A stretch of 64,000 nucleotides of DNA, from the NCBI RefSeq assembly GCF_003013395.1, contig NZ_PXZM01000005.1, positions 1-64,000 on the forward strand, written 5' to 3'. The notes below the pieces were generated by a model that did no database searches, was not told the DNA's origin, and saw nothing but the letters and a program-made list of their open reading frames with translations. The position numbers and the translations under genes were made by a program. The DNA comes from Brevibacillus fortis. GTDB lineage: Bacteria > Bacillota > Bacilli > Brevibacillales > Brevibacillaceae. Below, in pieces: positions 17,522 through 25,345 of this stretch. Every line of letters starts with the position of its first letter. Positions within the stretch are counted from its first letter, which is position 1.

Positions 17522-19528
17522 TTATTTCAGCAGTTTTTCTGCTTCAGCCACGACGTTTTCTACCGTGAAGCCGTATTCCTTCATGATGCGATCACCTGGT
17601 GCAGATGCGCCAAACTGATTGATTGCGATGACCGTACCGCTGTCTCCAGCGTAACGCTCCCAGCCCATTGGAGAGCCCATTTCTACCGCCACGCGTGCTT
17701 TTACAGACGGTGGAATCACAGCGTCGCGATACTCTTTCGGCTGACGCTCGAACAGGTTCCAGCTCGGCATGGAAACAACGCGTGCTTCAATACCTTTCGC
17801 GAGCAATTGCTCACGCGCCTGCATCACGAGGGATACCTCAGAACCAGTTGCCAACAGGATGAGCTGCGGATTGCCGCTTGGAGCGTCTGCAAGGACATAC
17901 GCACCTTTGCTCACACCTTCTGCCGCTTTCTCGATCGTCTCAGGCAGGACTGGCAGGTTTTGACGAGTAAGTACCAGCACGATTGGCTCATCTGTGCGGG
18001 ATACAGCATATTTCCAAGCCTCGTTCGTCTCCACTGCATCAGACGGACGAAGAATGGTCAAGCCAGGCATCGCACGCAAGGAAGCGAGCTGCTCAATCGG
18101 CTCATGTGTCGGCCCGTCTTCACCAACTGCGATCGAGTCATGTGTAAATACGTAGACAACAGGCTGCTTCATCAGTGCGGAGAGGCGAATCGCTGGACGC
18201 ACGTAGTCAGAGAATACGAAGAATGTACCGCCGTATACTTTTACGCCACCGTGAAGAGCCATACCATTGAGTGCTGCACCCATCGCAAATTCGCGAACAC
18301 CAAACCAAATGTTGCGGCCATCGTAAGAACCTGGCAGGAAGTTGCCCGCTTCTTTAATCACCGTGTTATTGGAATGTGCCAAGTCAGCAGAGCCGCCCAA
18401 GAAGAACGGAACGCTGTTTGCCAATGCATTGATCGCATTACCAGAAGCAACACGAGTCGCCAGCTTCGCGCCAGCTTCATACGTTGGCATATGGTTGTCC
18501 CAACCAGCAGGCAGATGCCCTTCCTGTGCAGTCGTAAATTGCAGAGCCAGTTCCGGATGCGCACTCGCGTATGCAGCAAACAGGTCGCGCCAAGCAGCTT
18601 CTGCTTTTTCGCCAGCATCAGCAAGGCCTGCATACAAGTCGGTAACCTCTTGTGGTACATGGAATTCATTTTCATGGTTCCACTCGTAGTTTGCTTTTGT
18701 CAGCTTCACTTCATCTTTACCGAGTGGAGCACCGTGAGAAGAGCTGGAGCCGCCTTTGTTCGGGCTTCCGTATCCAATGACGGTTTTTACTTCGATCAAG
18801 GTAGGACGATCCAAATCTTTTTTCGCTTCTGCGATTGCCGCTTCAATGGCAGCCAGATCATTGCCGTCTTCTACGCGAATGTATTGCCAACCATACGCTT
18901 CGTAGCGACCCGCTACATTTTCAGAGAAGGAACGGGAAAGCTCGCCATCCAGAGAGATATCGTTCGAATCATAGAGCACGATCATTTTGCCCAGTTTCAG
19001 GTGAGCAGCCAGAGAAGAAGCCTCGCTGGATACACCCTCCATCAGGTCACCGTCGCCGCAGATTACGTATGTGTAATGGTCAACGATGTCAAAGTTGTCG
19101 CGGTTGTATACAGCTGCCATGTGCTTTTCAGCCATCGCCATACCGACTGCCATCGCGATTCCTTGTCCCAGAGGACCAGTTGTCGCGTCAACACCCGCCG
19201 TGTGTCCAAACTCAGGGTGACCAGGCGTTTTGCTACCCCATTGACGGAAGTTATGTAGGTCTTCCAGTGAAACATCGTATTTCATCAGATGCAACATCGA
19301 GTATAATAGCATAGAGCCATGTCCTGCTGAGAGGACAAAACGGTCACGGTCAATCCATTTTGGATTGCTCGGATTTACTTTCATGAATTTGCTCCAAAGA
19401 ACATGAGCCATAGGGGCTGCACCCATCGGCATTCCCGGGTGACCGGAATTCGCCTTCTCGATGGCGTCAATCGCCAACGTGCGGATGGTATTAATGGATA
19501 GCTGATCAACAGACGTATGCTGAGTCAT
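17522..19528 (-). CDS. tkt: Transketolase
   Basis: A cytoplasmic thiamine-diphosphate enzyme of 668 aa in the pentose phosphate pathway that moves two-carbon ketol units between sugar phosphates. Full length for the family. It shows the N-terminal [10 protein letters not shown], the ThDP motif GDGDLMEG ending in an Asn-containing segment (LYDSND), and the C-terminal domain with the transketolase signature region ([14 protein letters not shown]). The ATG at 19528 follows GGGAGG. It is monocistronic, with a TATAAT-like -10 about 80 bp upstream in the shared region with the small plus-strand gene at 19658. Confidence 0.96.
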   Translation of the reverse strand: MTQHTSVDQLSINTIRTLAIDAIEKANSGHPGMPMGAAPMAHVLWSKFMKVNPSNPKWIDRDRFVLSAGHGSMLLYSMLHLMKYDVSLEDLHNFRQWGSKTPGHPEFGHTAGVDATTGPLGQGIAMAVGMAMAEKHMAAVYNRDNFDIVDHYTYVICGDGDLMEGVSSEASSLAAHLKLGKMIVLYDSNDISLDGELSRSFSENVAGRYEAYGWQYIRVEDGNDLAAIEAAIAEAKKDLDRPTLIEVKTVIGYGSPNKGGSSSSHGAPLGKDEVKLTKANYEWNHENEFHVPQEVTDLYAGLADAGEKAEAAWRDLFAAYASAHPELALQFTTAQEGHLPAGWDNHMPTYEAGAKLATRVASGNAINALANSVPFFLGGSADLAHSNNTVIKEAGNFLPGSYDGRNIWFGVREFAMGAALNGMALHGGVKVYGGTFFVFSDYVRPAIRLSALMKQPVVYVFTHDSIAVGEDGPTHEPIEQLASLRAMPGLTILRPSDAVETNEAWKYAVSRTDEPIVLVLTRQNLPVLPETIEKAAEGVSKGAYVLADAPSGNPQLILLATGSEVSLVMQAREQLLAKGIEARVVSMPSWNLFERQPKEYRDAVIPPSVKARVAVEMGSPMGWERYAGDSGTVIAINQFGASAPGDRIMKEYGFTVENVVAEAEKLLK

Positions 19529-19657
19529 CTCGCAAAATCCTCCCTGCGTTTTCTAGAAATTACTACCGAGTATCGGGTAAAAACACACTGTGCCATTATA
19601 GCATAGTTCCCACTTATAATCATGTTCGCTTTGCATGAATGAAGGAGGTCTTTTTCA

Positions 19658-19813
19658 ATGAATTGGCTGTATCTTACTATCGGAATCGTCTTAGGTGCTA
19701 CTGGAATTATTATGCTGCTTATGGGCTTGACCAGCTCACCTATTTTGAAAAAAAACAGACTGGAACGCCGTAGACAGGCTGCCGAGAATCATCGTCCGGA
19801 AGAATATCATTAA
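19658..19813 (+). CDS. Small single-pass membrane protein (51 aa)
   Basis: AAGGAGG eight bases before the ATG at 19658 opens a 51-codon frame. One hydrophobic helix (residues 3-24, MNWLYLTIGIVLG onward) is followed by a strongly basic then acidic/His tail (LKKNRLERRR ... PEEYH). It is probably anchored in the membrane with the tail inside. It ends 15 bp before the Nudix gene and is likely co-transcribed with it. The family was not identified. Confidence 0.7.
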   Translation: MNWLYLTIGIVLGATGIIMLLMGLTSSPILKKNRLERRRQAAENHRPEEYH

Positions 19814-19828
19814 TAGAGGAGAATTGGC

Positions 19829-20278
19829 ATGCAGAAAGAGCGTTTCGCGATGCAGGTAGCCGTTCACCTTTTCCTGGTGAGAGGCACGCAAGTCTTGTTA
19901 TTACGTCGCTACAACACTGGCTACGAAGACGGCAATTACAGTGTTCCCGCTGGACATCTGGATGGGAATGAAGAAGTGAAGACAGCCGCGATCCGCGAGG
20001 CAAAAGAAGAATGCGGGATTGAAATCGATCCAGCGAGCTTAGAGATCGTAGGCGTCATGCATCGTCGCTCCAATGATGAACGCATCGATTTTTTTGTGGC
20101 TGCTATTGAATGGCGCGGAGAAATCATCAATGCCGAGCCAAATAAATGCGATGAGCTCGTATGGGTGGACATGGATAAATTACCCCCGAACGTCATTCCT
20201 TATGTGAGACAAGCTCTCTCGAACTTTAGACGAAAGCAGTGGTTTGACAGCTTTGGCTGGGGGGCTCGCTTGGACTGA
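19829..20278 (+). CDS. Nudix hydrolase
   Basis: A 149-aa cytosolic pyrophosphohydrolase. The Nudix box is intact: G-x5-E-x7-REAKEECGI, inside the segment GHLDGNEEVKTAAIREAKEE, with all metal-binding Glu residues present. The substrate cannot be told from sequence; the family includes (d)NTP, ADP-ribose and CoA-type hydrolases. GAGGAG precedes the ATG. It follows the small membrane protein gene and is closed by a strong terminator. Confidence 0.9.
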   Translation: MQKERFAMQVAVHLFLVRGTQVLLLRRYNTGYEDGNYSVPAGHLDGNEEVKTAAIREAKEECGIEIDPASLEIVGVMHRRSNDERIDFFVAAIEWRGEIINAEPNKCDELVWVDMDKLPPNVIPYVRQALSNFRRKQWFDSFGWGARLD

Positions 20279-20285
20279 AAGAATG

Positions 20286-20319
20286 AAAAAGAAGAGGAGA
20301 TGACCCCCCTCTTCTTTTT
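20286..20319 (+). terminator. Terminator of the Nudix operon
   Basis: AAAAAGAAGAGG (from 20286) pairs with CCTCTTCTTTTT (to 20319) just after the stop codon. It is near symmetrical and may also act on the minus strand after the peptide gene at 20444. Confidence 0.85.
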
Positions 20320-20443
20320 CCTATGTGCGAAACGATTCTCATTGTGCAATTGCGAATTAACACAACCAAAAGCATTAAAAAGCAGAAGTTTTCAAGTGAC
20401 CAACCATGATAACTCCCAAGAAGGTGGATTCGCTTGTATATTA

Positions 20444-20605
20444 TTAATGTCCCGGATTATCAGAATATAACTTAATATTTTTTATCGAAGGAAAGTTACT
20501 GACATAATCGGTTTCATTCCTTACATGAGGACTCGTTACTATCAAGACAGAAATGGATGCTATAACAGAAAATGTTACGACAATCCTAAATAACTTTTTC
20601 ACCAT
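20444..20605 (-). CDS. Exported signalling prepeptide (Phr/NprX-like) of the adjacent receptor
   Basis: Directly after the receptor stop (20617), an ATG at 20605 opens a 53-codon frame in the same direction. It has a basic N-terminus (MVKKLFR), a hydrophobic secretion helix (residues about 7-24), a polar linker and the C-terminal end KNIKLYSDNPGH. This is the architecture of Rap-Phr, PlcR-PapR and NprR-NprX prepeptides, whose C-terminal five to ten residues are cleaved outside the cell, re-imported by Opp and bound by the receptor. GGAG lies 15 bases upstream, somewhat far; translation is probably coupled to the receptor. The mature peptide is likely within the last ten residues. The assignment is from architecture and context only. 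Confidence 0.7.
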   Translation of the reverse strand: MVKKLFRIVVTFSVIASISVLIVTSPHVRNETDYVSNFPSIKNIKLYSDNPGH

Positions 20606-20616
20606 TCATCACTATA

Positions 20617-21903
20617 CTAACTCCACTCGTTTTCCTTTTGTAATTCATTATATACCTCTTTTAATCTTCCTAGAAGTTCCAATTTCATCATTCTTTCGTG
20701 GATATAGTGATAAGAATGTATTTCATAGTAATATCGCAATATACTTTTATAATCATTTACTTTAGCGTAATGTAATATGCTCTTTAGATACGCCTCTATT
20801 CCCTCATCAAAATTACCTTTCCTAGTTAAAAATTTGCCTTTGTATTTGTAGTATCTACCCAATTCAGAATGCTGATACGGATCAGTATAGTGAATTAATA
20901 TCTTATCCTCTTCATTCTCAAGGATACTACTTACTGAAGAAAGATCATTTGCCTTTAATAGAGCTTCTAAAAGCATATTTACTCGATGCAAACGATTACT
21001 ATCAGTTACCTCTTCTAAACACTCATACAGCATAGGAATAGCGGTATTATATCTTCCTGTTCGAGATAAAATGATAGCGCGGTAAAACTTCAAACGTTTA
21101 ATAATTTGCGTGTACTTCAACTCTGCATAGATATTTAGGTGTTCTTCCAAGCCATTATAATTACCTAAAAAAAGATACGAGTTACATATAGCTAAAGCAA
21201 CTTGTTCTTTTAAAGTATTACTAGTTTTATCTTCCGCGTGACCCATTTTTCCTAGTTTAATACATTGCATATTATTCTCAATGTTATGCGCATGAAGTGC
21301 CATCCTATAATAAAAAGTTATCTTTTCATCCTGCGATAGGAAGTCAACGTAATGTAAAATCTCTTCGCCATTGGAAAATGTTTCTCTCAGTCTTTTGAGG
21401 TCATATCGTTCAATCATATATTTTTTAAATAAGGCTTTTGCAATGTATTTTGGCTCTCCACATTGCCTTGCATACCTTACAATCATTTCATAGAGAGATA
21501 AACCGACTTCTTTATTTGCTATATTTTCAGTGGTGGACTCAGCAAAATTATATAAACGCTCTAAGGCTACCTCGATCCTTTCATTAGGGGATTGAAGTAT
21601 TTTTAAAGATACTTTTTCCACTAATGAAGTATGATTACGAGATATGACTTCTTGCAGAATCTCATATAAAGTATCGATCCTATGCTCGTCTTCAATATAT
21701 AACTCAATTATTCCCTCGTAAGGATGAGTCAAAATAGCGGCTAACGCCTTTACTGTTTTATATTCTGGACGTTTGGTTTCCCCGCTTTCTATTTTTTGTA
21801 ATACCCCTCTACTTATGCCCGTTTCTTCCTCCAGTTCCGTAAAAGACAAACCTTTATTTTTTCGATATTCAAACAACATATCTCCAATCGTTTTCATATA
21901 CAC
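20617..21903 (-). CDS. HTH-TPR peptide receptor/regulator (RNPP, NprR-like)
   Basis: A 428-aa protein with an N-terminal XRE helix-turn-helix (residues about 4-59, GLSFTELEEETGISRGVLQKIESG) followed by about 350 residues of helical repeats typical of tetratricopeptide peptide-binding domains. Length and layout match NprR (about 420 aa) and the AimR/Rgg/PlcR group. Such proteins bind a re-imported oligopeptide and switch DNA binding or phosphatase-pathway control. The start is the GTG at 21903, seven bases after AGGGGGG; an in-frame ATG lies two codons later. The A+T content is higher than in the flanking genes, suggesting acquisition. A prepeptide gene follows 11 bp downstream, and a Spo0E-like gene is divergent. 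Confidence 0.8.
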   Translation of the reverse strand: MYMKTIGDMLFEYRKNKGLSFTELEEETGISRGVLQKIESGETKRPEYKTVKALAAILTHPYEGIIELYIEDEHRIDTLYEILQEVISRNHTSLVEKVSLKILQSPNERIEVALERLYNFAESTTENIANKEVGLSLYEMIVRYARQCGEPKYIAKALFKKYMIERYDLKRLRETFSNGEEILHYVDFLSQDEKITFYYRMALHAHNIENNMQCIKLGKMGHAEDKTSNTLKEQVALAICNSYLFLGNYNGLEEHLNIYAELKYTQIIKRLKFYRAIILSRTGRYNTAIPMLYECLEEVTDSNRLHRVNMLLEALLKANDLSSVSSILENEEDKILIHYTDPYQHSELGRYYKYKGKFLTRKGNFDEGIEAYLKSILHYAKVNDYKSILRYYYEIHSYHYIHERMMKLELLGRLKEVYNELQKENEWS

Positions 21904-21996
21904 TTTGTCCCCCCTAACACTGCAAACTTCCTTTTTCTTACAATTGATTTTCAGAGGAAGTGTAACAAACTAAAAATTCTGAATCAACAAAAAACG

Positions 21997-22024
21997 TTGA
22001 CTTATTTCGACTTTATTTGTCGAA
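21997..22024 (+). promoter_or_regulatory. Spo0A box region upstream of the Spo0E-like gene
   Basis: TTTGTCGAA at 22016-22024 matches the Spo0A box (TTTGTCRAA). With TTCGAC at 22006-22011 it forms a 6-bp inverted repeat (TTCGAC-N7-GTCGAA). Related pentamers recur every 10 bp upstream (TTGACT at 21997). It lies between the receptor gene and the Spo0E-like gene and could control either. The inverted repeat could also be the receptor's own operator. Confidence 0.5.
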
Positions 22025-22042
22025 AAATGTAAAATGTATCAC

Positions 22043-22066
22043 ACCAGATTTTTTTCTGGTTTTTTT
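22043..22066 (+). terminator. Leader terminator/attenuator before the Spo0E-like gene
   Basis: ACCAGA (22043-22048) pairs with TCTGGT (22055-22060) and is followed by six T residues. It sits 40 bases before the first start codon of the Spo0E-like unit, so it could act as an attenuator if transcription starts upstream. Confidence 0.55.
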
Positions 22067-22104
22067 GATATGGCTGATATAGTGAAAAGAAAGGAGGTGA
22101 GGCA

Positions 22105-22122
22105 ATGGGGAACAGAGAGTGA
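22105..22122 (+). CDS. Five-codon coupling cistron (MGNRE)
   Basis: The only good ribosome site here, AAGGAGGTG (ending at about 22099), is correctly spaced for the ATG at 22105. That frame stops after five codons at TGA 22120-22122, which overlaps the GTG start of the Spo0E-like gene (GTGA). Translation of the phosphatase therefore most likely depends on termination-reinitiation. Confidence 0.5.
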   Translation: MGNRE

Positions 22123-22412
22123 AAGTAGAATGGCAAGAAGTTAGTAACGAAGCACTTTCAAAAATGATCAAAAACCTTCAGCATCAGCTTAATGAGGTCT
22201 TCTTACAACAAGGAAATTTAACAGATTATGCTGTCGTGAAGGTAAGTCAGAAGTTGGATGAGTACATCTTAGAAAGTCAACGAAGAAAACTACACTACCA
22301 GAAGGGAGAGGAAGAAAATAAAACAAGGACGCTCCACTCTGCTTCCCGGCAACAGGAACGTCCTAAGAAAGCGAAGGACACGCTTCTCAAGACAAGTGTA
22401 ACATTCAGGTAA
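22119..22412 (+). CDS. Spo0E-like aspartyl-phosphate phosphatase
   Basis: A 97-aa protein. Residues 12-50 match the Spo0E family: paired helices with the signature SQKLD at 43-47. These proteins dephosphorylate Spo0A~P and delay sporulation. The C-terminal 40 residues are basic and outside the domain. The GTG at 22119 overlaps a five-codon upstream cistron. A Spo0A box 95 bp upstream suggests feedback by its own target, and the divergent HTH-TPR receptor suggests cell-density input. The catalytic role is inferred from the family. Confidence 0.75.
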   Translation: MKVEWQEVSNEALSKMIKNLQHQLNEVFLQQGNLTDYAVVKVSQKLDEYILESQRRKLHYQKGEEENKTRTLHSASRQQERPKKAKDTLLKTSVTFR

Positions 22413-22562
22413 GCAAGAAGAAAAGAGAATTTCCAAGAATACTAGTTAGGTTCTCTAACAGTTTACGACACATGAATAACCATATTTTAAAAAATATTTC
22501 TCCAGTCCCAAATATGGTTTCAATAAAAATCCCCCTATGAAAGTAGGAGGAGAGAACTTTTG

Positions 22563-22640
22563 ATGGTTCAAGGAAATCCTTGTCCCATCTGCCTCGGCGA
22601 ATGCAGAGAGGTTATTACAATTATTGGGAGGTATTCGTAA
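22563..22640 (+). CDS. 25-residue cysteine-containing leader ORF of the toxin gene
   Basis: GGAGGAGAG stands eight bases before an ATG at 22563. The 25-codon frame includes CPICLGEC (Cys 7, 10 and 14), a zinc-knuckle-like spacing. Its TAA (22638-22640) abuts the GTG start of the toxin gene, whose own ribosome site GGGAGG lies inside this frame, so the two are translationally coupled. It has no signal peptide. It could be a regulatory leader peptide, a small functional protein, or a remnant of a longer N-terminal domain. Confidence 0.5.
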   Translation: MVQGNPCPICLGECREVITIIGRYS

Positions 22641-23660
22641 GTGAAGAAATATTTACTATCTTTACTCGCTTTCGCTGTGCTCTTAATAAGTGCATCTGGT
22701 TCGTATGCGGAAGATTCTAAGAACAGCATTCAAGACAGAATAGAACGAGGTGAATTAAAAGAACTTACTTCGACAATAATTGATCTTACTTACGATTCTG
22801 ATACAGGAGAAATTCTGAACACAGAAGAAATTACTTCCATACATCTGGCGGCAATTGAAGAATTTGAGGAAGAAACAGGAGAAACCCTTGAAAAGAATTT
22901 TGAGTTACCTGAACAAGAGATTCAGGAGTTACCGTTTGAAGAAAACACAGACGAGGAAGTAACCCTTCGCTCATCACAAAGAGGTTCAGGTGTCAGACTT
23001 AAAGGGGGGCTGGTAATTGATGAAAGAAACAGAGAAATCCTTTCGTATGTTACAATCGATGAAATTCGTCGTGCCAGGCCGACAATAATTACTGGGAAAC
23101 TCACATTGCAGTATTCAACTAATCGCAACAAAGCATATAGAGATGAAGATATTTTAAACTATACGTTTACTGGCACAGAATTAAGAGAAAAAGAAACAAA
23201 ATTAAGTGATCCAGTCAGTATTTCAGATACTAATTTTTGGCGTGTTGTTAACACGTCAGTAGCGACATGGAGCGATGGGTATTCCGATGCAGACCATGAT
23301 GTAGGAAAAGAATTTTTGCTTAACAAAAAGGGTATCGAATATCCTAAGTATAGAGACTCGCATAGTAGAATAAAAATGGTTGTGCCTGATGAAGCAGACC
23401 TCGCTTGGCTTCCTAAATCCCAGCGAGAACAAAGAGATCCAGGAGTTAGGAAGGAATATATTAAATGGTATGAGAATAAATATGGTGTACCAAACTTTAA
23501 TTGGAGCGATGTAGATATCCACCATATTATTCCATTGGCTTATGGTGGGTACAATGACTTCGACAACTTGATTCCATTACCAGAGGATTTTCATAGACAG
23601 GAAGTCACCCCTTGGTGGGCATCTTATGGTAAGTACGTACCAGATGGAGATGACTATTAA
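22641..23660 (+). CDS. Secreted HNH-family nuclease toxin
   Basis: A 339-aa precursor with a Sec signal peptide (residues 1-23, cleavage after SYA). An acidic N-terminal region is followed by a middle domain of unknown type (residues about 100-280). The C-terminal HNH nuclease motif has His294-His295, Asn309 and His318 within DVDIHHIIPLAYGGYNDFDN. The next gene is a SUKH-type immunity protein, the standard partner of nuclease toxins, so an interbacterial DNase is likely. The GTG start follows GGGAGG by nine bases. There is no LXG or WXG trafficking domain; export appears to be by Sec. The gene is A+T-rich relative to its surroundings, like the rest of this island. Confidence 0.8.
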   Translation: MKKYLLSLLAFAVLLISASGSYAEDSKNSIQDRIERGELKELTSTIIDLTYDSDTGEILNTEEITSIHLAAIEEFEEETGETLEKNFELPEQEIQELPFEENTDEEVTLRSSQRGSGVRLKGGLVIDERNREILSYVTIDEIRRARPTIITGKLTLQYSTNRNKAYRDEDILNYTFTGTELREKETKLSDPVSISDTNFWRVVNTSVATWSDGYSDADHDVGKEFLLNKKGIEYPKYRDSHSRIKMVVPDEADLAWLPKSQREQRDPGVRKEYIKWYENKYGVPNFNWSDVDIHHIIPLAYGGYNDFDNLIPLPEDFHRQEVTPWWASYGKYVPDGDDY

Positions 23661-23681
23661 AGCAGGAAAGGAGATCTACTT

Positions 23682-24194
23682 TTGGAAAGAAATATTTGCT
23701 TGAAGACACTAGACGGATTGAAAAGTCGGCTTGATAAAGACAACACACTGTTGGTGCAAAATCCAGGAGGGGATGTGTATCAAGCAGCTTTTTCATTTAA
23801 TACTCCAGCATCTGATTCTGATATAGAAAAATTTACTAAAGATACAGGATGGAGCATACCAGTTGATTTCCAAAGATTCATACAAATACACAATGGAGCT
23901 AGGCTCTTCCGGGACATTAAATATGGAGGTGGATATGAGCTATTAAGCCTAGAGAAAATTATACACAATCATCTTGATTATATGCCTAAACATTGGTATC
24001 CAATCTCTGTCAGTAATGGTGACTATATCTTTATTGATTCAAATCGTGTAAAAGAAGGAAAAGCTGACTATTTAGTTCGCTTTGATCATGATGATGACGT
24101 AATTCCAGAAAATGGATCAACCATGAAGATGAATTTTGAAACTTGGTTGGAAAGATTAGTCATTGCACAAGGAACAGAGTTTTGGACTTGGTAA
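23682..24194 (+). CDS. SUKH (SMI1/KNR4) immunity protein
   Basis: A 170-aa cytosolic protein of the SMI1/KNR4 (SUKH) superfamily. It shows the typical SDIEKFTKDTGWSIPVDFQRFIQIHNGA region (residues about 45-75) and a C-terminal LVRFDHDDD strand followed by FETWLERLV. SUKH proteins neutralise nuclease toxins. The gene starts at a TTG nine bases after AAAGGAG, 21 bp after the HNH toxin stop, and ends at its own terminator, so the pair forms a complete toxin-immunity unit. Confidence 0.85.
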   Translation: MERNICLKTLDGLKSRLDKDNTLLVQNPGGDVYQAAFSFNTPASDSDIEKFTKDTGWSIPVDFQRFIQIHNGARLFRDIKYGGGYELLSLEKIIHNHLDYMPKHWYPISVSNGDYIFIDSNRVKEGKADYLVRFDHDDDVIPENGSTMKMNFETWLERLVIAQGTEFWTW

Positions 24195-24199
24195 GCGGT

Positions 24200-24231
24200 A
24201 AAAAGAAGAGTGGACACCCACTCTTCTTTTT
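24200..24231 (+). terminator. Terminator of the HNH toxin-SUKH unit
   Basis: AAAAGAAGAGTGG pairs with CCCACTCTTCTTTTT around an ACA loop, directly after the immunity gene stop. Confidence 0.85.
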
Positions 24232-24280
24232 CTGTAATACAGACATAAAATACCCCTACTTGGCTGAAGTTTAGTGCGTT

Positions 24281-24478
24281 AGTCATATCTTTCCCTATCA
24301 TTATGATCAAGGTATTTCAAAGTTTGTAAAGGATTTTAATTTATCTTTTGAATACACGGGGAATGAGAAAAGCGCAAAACGGAACGTATTAATCAGCAGA
24401 GAAGTGAAAGATTTGCTTACTGAAAACGGTTATGTAGATGAAGAGTGGATTTTTAAACCAATTATTATTAAGAAATAG
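24281..24478 (+). pseudogene. 3' remnant of a CXXC immunity-like gene (duplicate copy)
   Basis: From AGTCAT at 24281 to the TAG at 24476-24478 the sequence is nearly identical to the end of the intact gene at 25346-26218 (offset 1,740 bp). It encodes only the last 60 or so residues and has no start. It is the left end of the duplicated segment. Confidence 0.85.
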
Positions 24479-24604
24479 AGATAACTAATCCCCCCTCCAA
24501 AGCTCTCCCATCCCCTGTTACTTATGACGACCTGTACATTATTCTTCATGTCATGAATTAACAAGGGAAAGGGAGTTCCATCTTAAAACGTCTTCTTTTA
24601 TCTA

Positions 24605-24857
24605 TTAACATTCGCTTATTTGCAATAGCAGGTGAACCGCCTTGTTCCAACGATTGCGCAGTCTTTTCCTCACCGCTTCATCAAGCTTCGGTTCATAGCG
24701 ACGCCCTACCTTCATTCGCGCTTCCAAATCATTCGCCGTCCACCAGCCGCTCTCTTCCCCGATCAGAAACGCAATGCCCATCGCTGTTGTCTCGTTGATC
24801 TCAGGCACCTCAACCGGAACACCCAGCAAGTCTGCCTGAAACTGCATCAAATACGGA
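24605..24857 (-). pseudogene. 3' fragment of the FGGY (glycerol kinase-like) gene
   Basis: About 84 codons of the kinase C-terminus (MQFQADLLGVPVEVPE onward to QISEC-stop), differing from the intact copy at roughly nine residues. It lacks the ATP- and substrate-binding N-terminal domain and has no ribosome site, so it is not a working gene. The several amino acid changes suggest the duplication is not recent. Confidence 0.88.
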
Positions 24858-24875
24858 ATTTCAGGAATCGAACGT

Positions 24876-25256
24876 ATGATTAAAGCTAGTGCAACTTTGA
24901 AAGAAGCACTGCAGATTGGAGTTAAAACGTATAGAGACCTGCGTAAAGATAGTATACCAAGCGGCTGGGAACGTCATCACATTTTTGAAAAACGTTTCGC
25001 AGATAGACTGGGAACTAACAAATATGACATGTTGAGTATCGCTATTCCAAAAGAGATTCATTACAAGATTACAGATGAAGTGAGAAAAGAAATCCCTCGA
25101 ATAAAAAACTATGATGATTATACACGCGATGAGATTATAGAGGCTCATCAAAGGGTTTATCGTAAGTTGTATAGAAATACGAATGATGCTGACGAAGAAG
25201 CCGTGTACGAGTTTCTATGGGAGTTCTCCAAAACCCGCCAACATACAGCCAATTAG
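24876..25256 (+). CDS. Orphan C-terminal nuclease-toxin module (HH-type)
   Basis: A 126-residue frame matching the layout of a polymorphic-toxin tip. A short helical lead is followed by WERHHIFEKRF (Glu32, His34, His35) and a later KEIHYKI His, as in HNH/endonuclease VII-like toxin domains. There is no signal peptide, trafficking domain or convincing ribosome site. The frame begins within 20 bases of the duplication breakpoint at 24857, so it looks like a toxin tip cut from its original N-terminus. The intact immunity-like gene follows 89 bp later. It may be silent and serve as a recombination donor. Confidence 0.65.
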   Translation: MIKASATLKEALQIGVKTYRDLRKDSIPSGWERHHIFEKRFADRLGTNKYDMLSIAIPKEIHYKITDEVRKEIPRIKNYDDYTRDEIIEAHQRVYRKLYRNTNDADEEAVYEFLWEFSKTRQHTAN

Positions 25257-25345
25257 ATATTCTGAATAGGCAAGCAACTGACACTCTGAATTAAGGGGTG
25301 TCAGTTGCTTAAACGAATAACTAAACTTAATTTTGAGGTGAAAGT

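Larger units (their letters stand above)
24281..24857. repeat. Left copy of a 577-bp direct repeat
   Basis: Bases 24281-24857 repeat 26018-26598 with few differences (small indels near 24287 and 24491). The copy holds the 3' end of the immunity-like gene, the intergenic space and the 3' end of the FGGY kinase gene. The homology stops abruptly at 24857/26598, where the orphan toxin module begins. Confidence 0.92.

Noticed and set aside
17456..19258. A 600-codon open frame antisense to transketolase
   Set aside because: It mirrors the strongly biased codon use of tkt, has no ribosome site or recognisable domain and is Cys/Arg/His-rich in the manner of antisense shadows.
24605..24857. The kinase fragment as a separate small gene
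   Set aside because: It lacks the catalytic N-terminal domain, has no ribosome site and is clearly the left copy of a duplication.
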